Assembly (NCBI GenBank): GCA_028825045.1
Contig: JAPKAY010000032.1
Coordinates: 1 to 41,040 of the forward strand
Length of the DNA: 41,040 bases
Direction: 5' to 3'
From: Halioglobus sp.
GTDB taxonomy: Bacteria; Pseudomonadota; Gammaproteobacteria; Pseudomonadales; Halieaceae
The notes under the pieces are model-generated. The model did no database searches. It had not been told where the DNA came from and was given only the letters and a program-made list of their open reading frames with translations. Position 1 is the first letter of the stretch, and every line of letters begins with the position of its first letter. Shown here piece by piece: positions 40,986 to 41,040 of this stretch. A program made the translations under genes and the position numbers.

Positions 40986-41040
40986 TGGCGGTGAGGGAGG
41001 GATTCGAACCCTCGATACGTTACCGTATACACGCTTTCCA
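40986..41040 (-). tRNA. tRNA-Ser(GGA), 3' part, runs off the window
   Basis: On the minus strand this reads T33, anticodon GGA (41039-41037) and AA, then the rest of the anticodon stem. A long class II variable arm follows, then T-arm GGGTTCGAATCCC, the acceptor strand and an encoded CCA (40986-40988). The long variable arm and GGA anticodon identify serine. The 5' half lies beyond 41040. The 26-bp 3' segment is duplicated at 30-55. Confidence 0.92.
40987..41012. repeat. Proximal attachment-site repeat inside tRNA-Ser
   Basis: These 26 bp, identical to 30-55, are the T-arm and acceptor-strand part of the tRNA-Ser gene. This copy keeps the tRNA intact, as usual for integration at a tRNA 3' end. 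The island between the two copies is about 40.96 kb. Confidence 0.85.

Larger units (their letters stand above)
40754..41040 (+). pseudogene. int: Tyrosine recombinase (integrase) C-terminal remnant
   Basis: From about 40802 the frame reads QVGYTSTRMIDEHYGKWITE, the C-terminal catalytic segment of phage-type integrases, with the nucleophilic Tyr at 40841-40843. DAPGMAQFVSERL follows. The rest of the catalytic domain and the arm-binding domain are missing: upstream of 40800 there is only a short open frame from ATG 40754 that contains the double TGGTCCC box. No stop codon occurs up to the window end, so the frame runs through the attachment core and antisense into the tRNA-Ser gene. This is the expected position of an island integrase beside its target tRNA, now deleted internally. 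Confidence 0.75.

Noticed and set aside
1..41040. CRISPR array or prophage structural genes
   Set aside because: No regularly spaced repeats and no phage head, tail or lysis genes were seen.

Overview
The window looks like a complete accessory island of about 41 kb in a Gram-negative, probably marine gammaproteobacterium. That placement is inference from the TonB-dependent receptor, the YghU-type GST, the acyl-CoA enzyme families and the tRNA. The right edge is the 3' part of a tRNA-Ser(GGA) gene (minus strand, running off the window). A 26-bp copy of that tRNA 3' end recurs at 30-55, so the two repeats (30-55 and 40987-41012) look like attachment sites about 40.96 kb apart. The C-terminus of a tyrosine integrase, with its catalytic-Tyr region, abuts the tRNA at the right edge. 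Double TGGTCCC boxes lie at both ends. No complete integrase is visible, so the island appears immobilised.

Layout. 1-1300: left attachment repeat, a vapBC toxin-antitoxin pair between two 35-bp direct repeats, and an IS91-type transposase remnant. 1311-7036 (minus): enoyl-CoA isomerase, SDR, long-chain acyl-CoA synthetase, ACAD11-like acyl-CoA dehydrogenase and a GST, in one operon. 7467-11561: YghU-type GST, a membrane protein, a crotonase and an aldehyde dehydrogenase. 11601-16874: SnoaL-like protein, an intact IS4-family element, a GST and a TonB-dependent receptor. 17102-20587: alpha/beta hydrolase and GST (minus), Fe-dependent alcohol dehydrogenase (plus). 20720-26171: GST, small membrane proteins, MDR-type reductase, a membrane-anchored DUF1330-like protein, and an acyl-CoA dehydrogenase with a broken partner gene. 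26321-31587: SDR pseudogene, then a sulfatase / Baeyer-Villiger-type monooxygenase / GST operon. 31602-36958 (minus): saccharopine-dehydrogenase-like reductase, SDR, GST, DUF1330-like protein and an APH-fold kinase. 37308-40486: nitronate-monooxygenase-like flavoprotein, TetR regulator, a GST and a DUF1330 protein.

How it may work. The set reads as one catabolic programme: uptake (TonB receptor), desulfation or de-esterification (sulfatase, esterase), ketone to ester (BVMO), alcohol to aldehyde to acid (Fe-ADH, ALDH), CoA activation (FadD), and beta-oxidation-like steps (ACADs, crotonases, SDRs). Eight divergent GSTs point to a glutathione-dependent route or an electrophilic substrate. An APH-fold kinase together with an ACAD11-like dehydrogenase resembles the levulinate (Lva) and ACAD10/11 4-hydroxyacyl-CoA pathways. 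No thiolase or ring-hydroxylating oxygenase is present, so the pathway must finish with enzymes encoded elsewhere.

The most striking observation is a recurrent 17-bp palindrome, consensus TAGCA-N7-TGCTA. It lies in front of almost every transcription unit (12 sites plus one weak one) and ties the whole island into a single regulon, presumably under the TetR-type regulator at 38403-39002.
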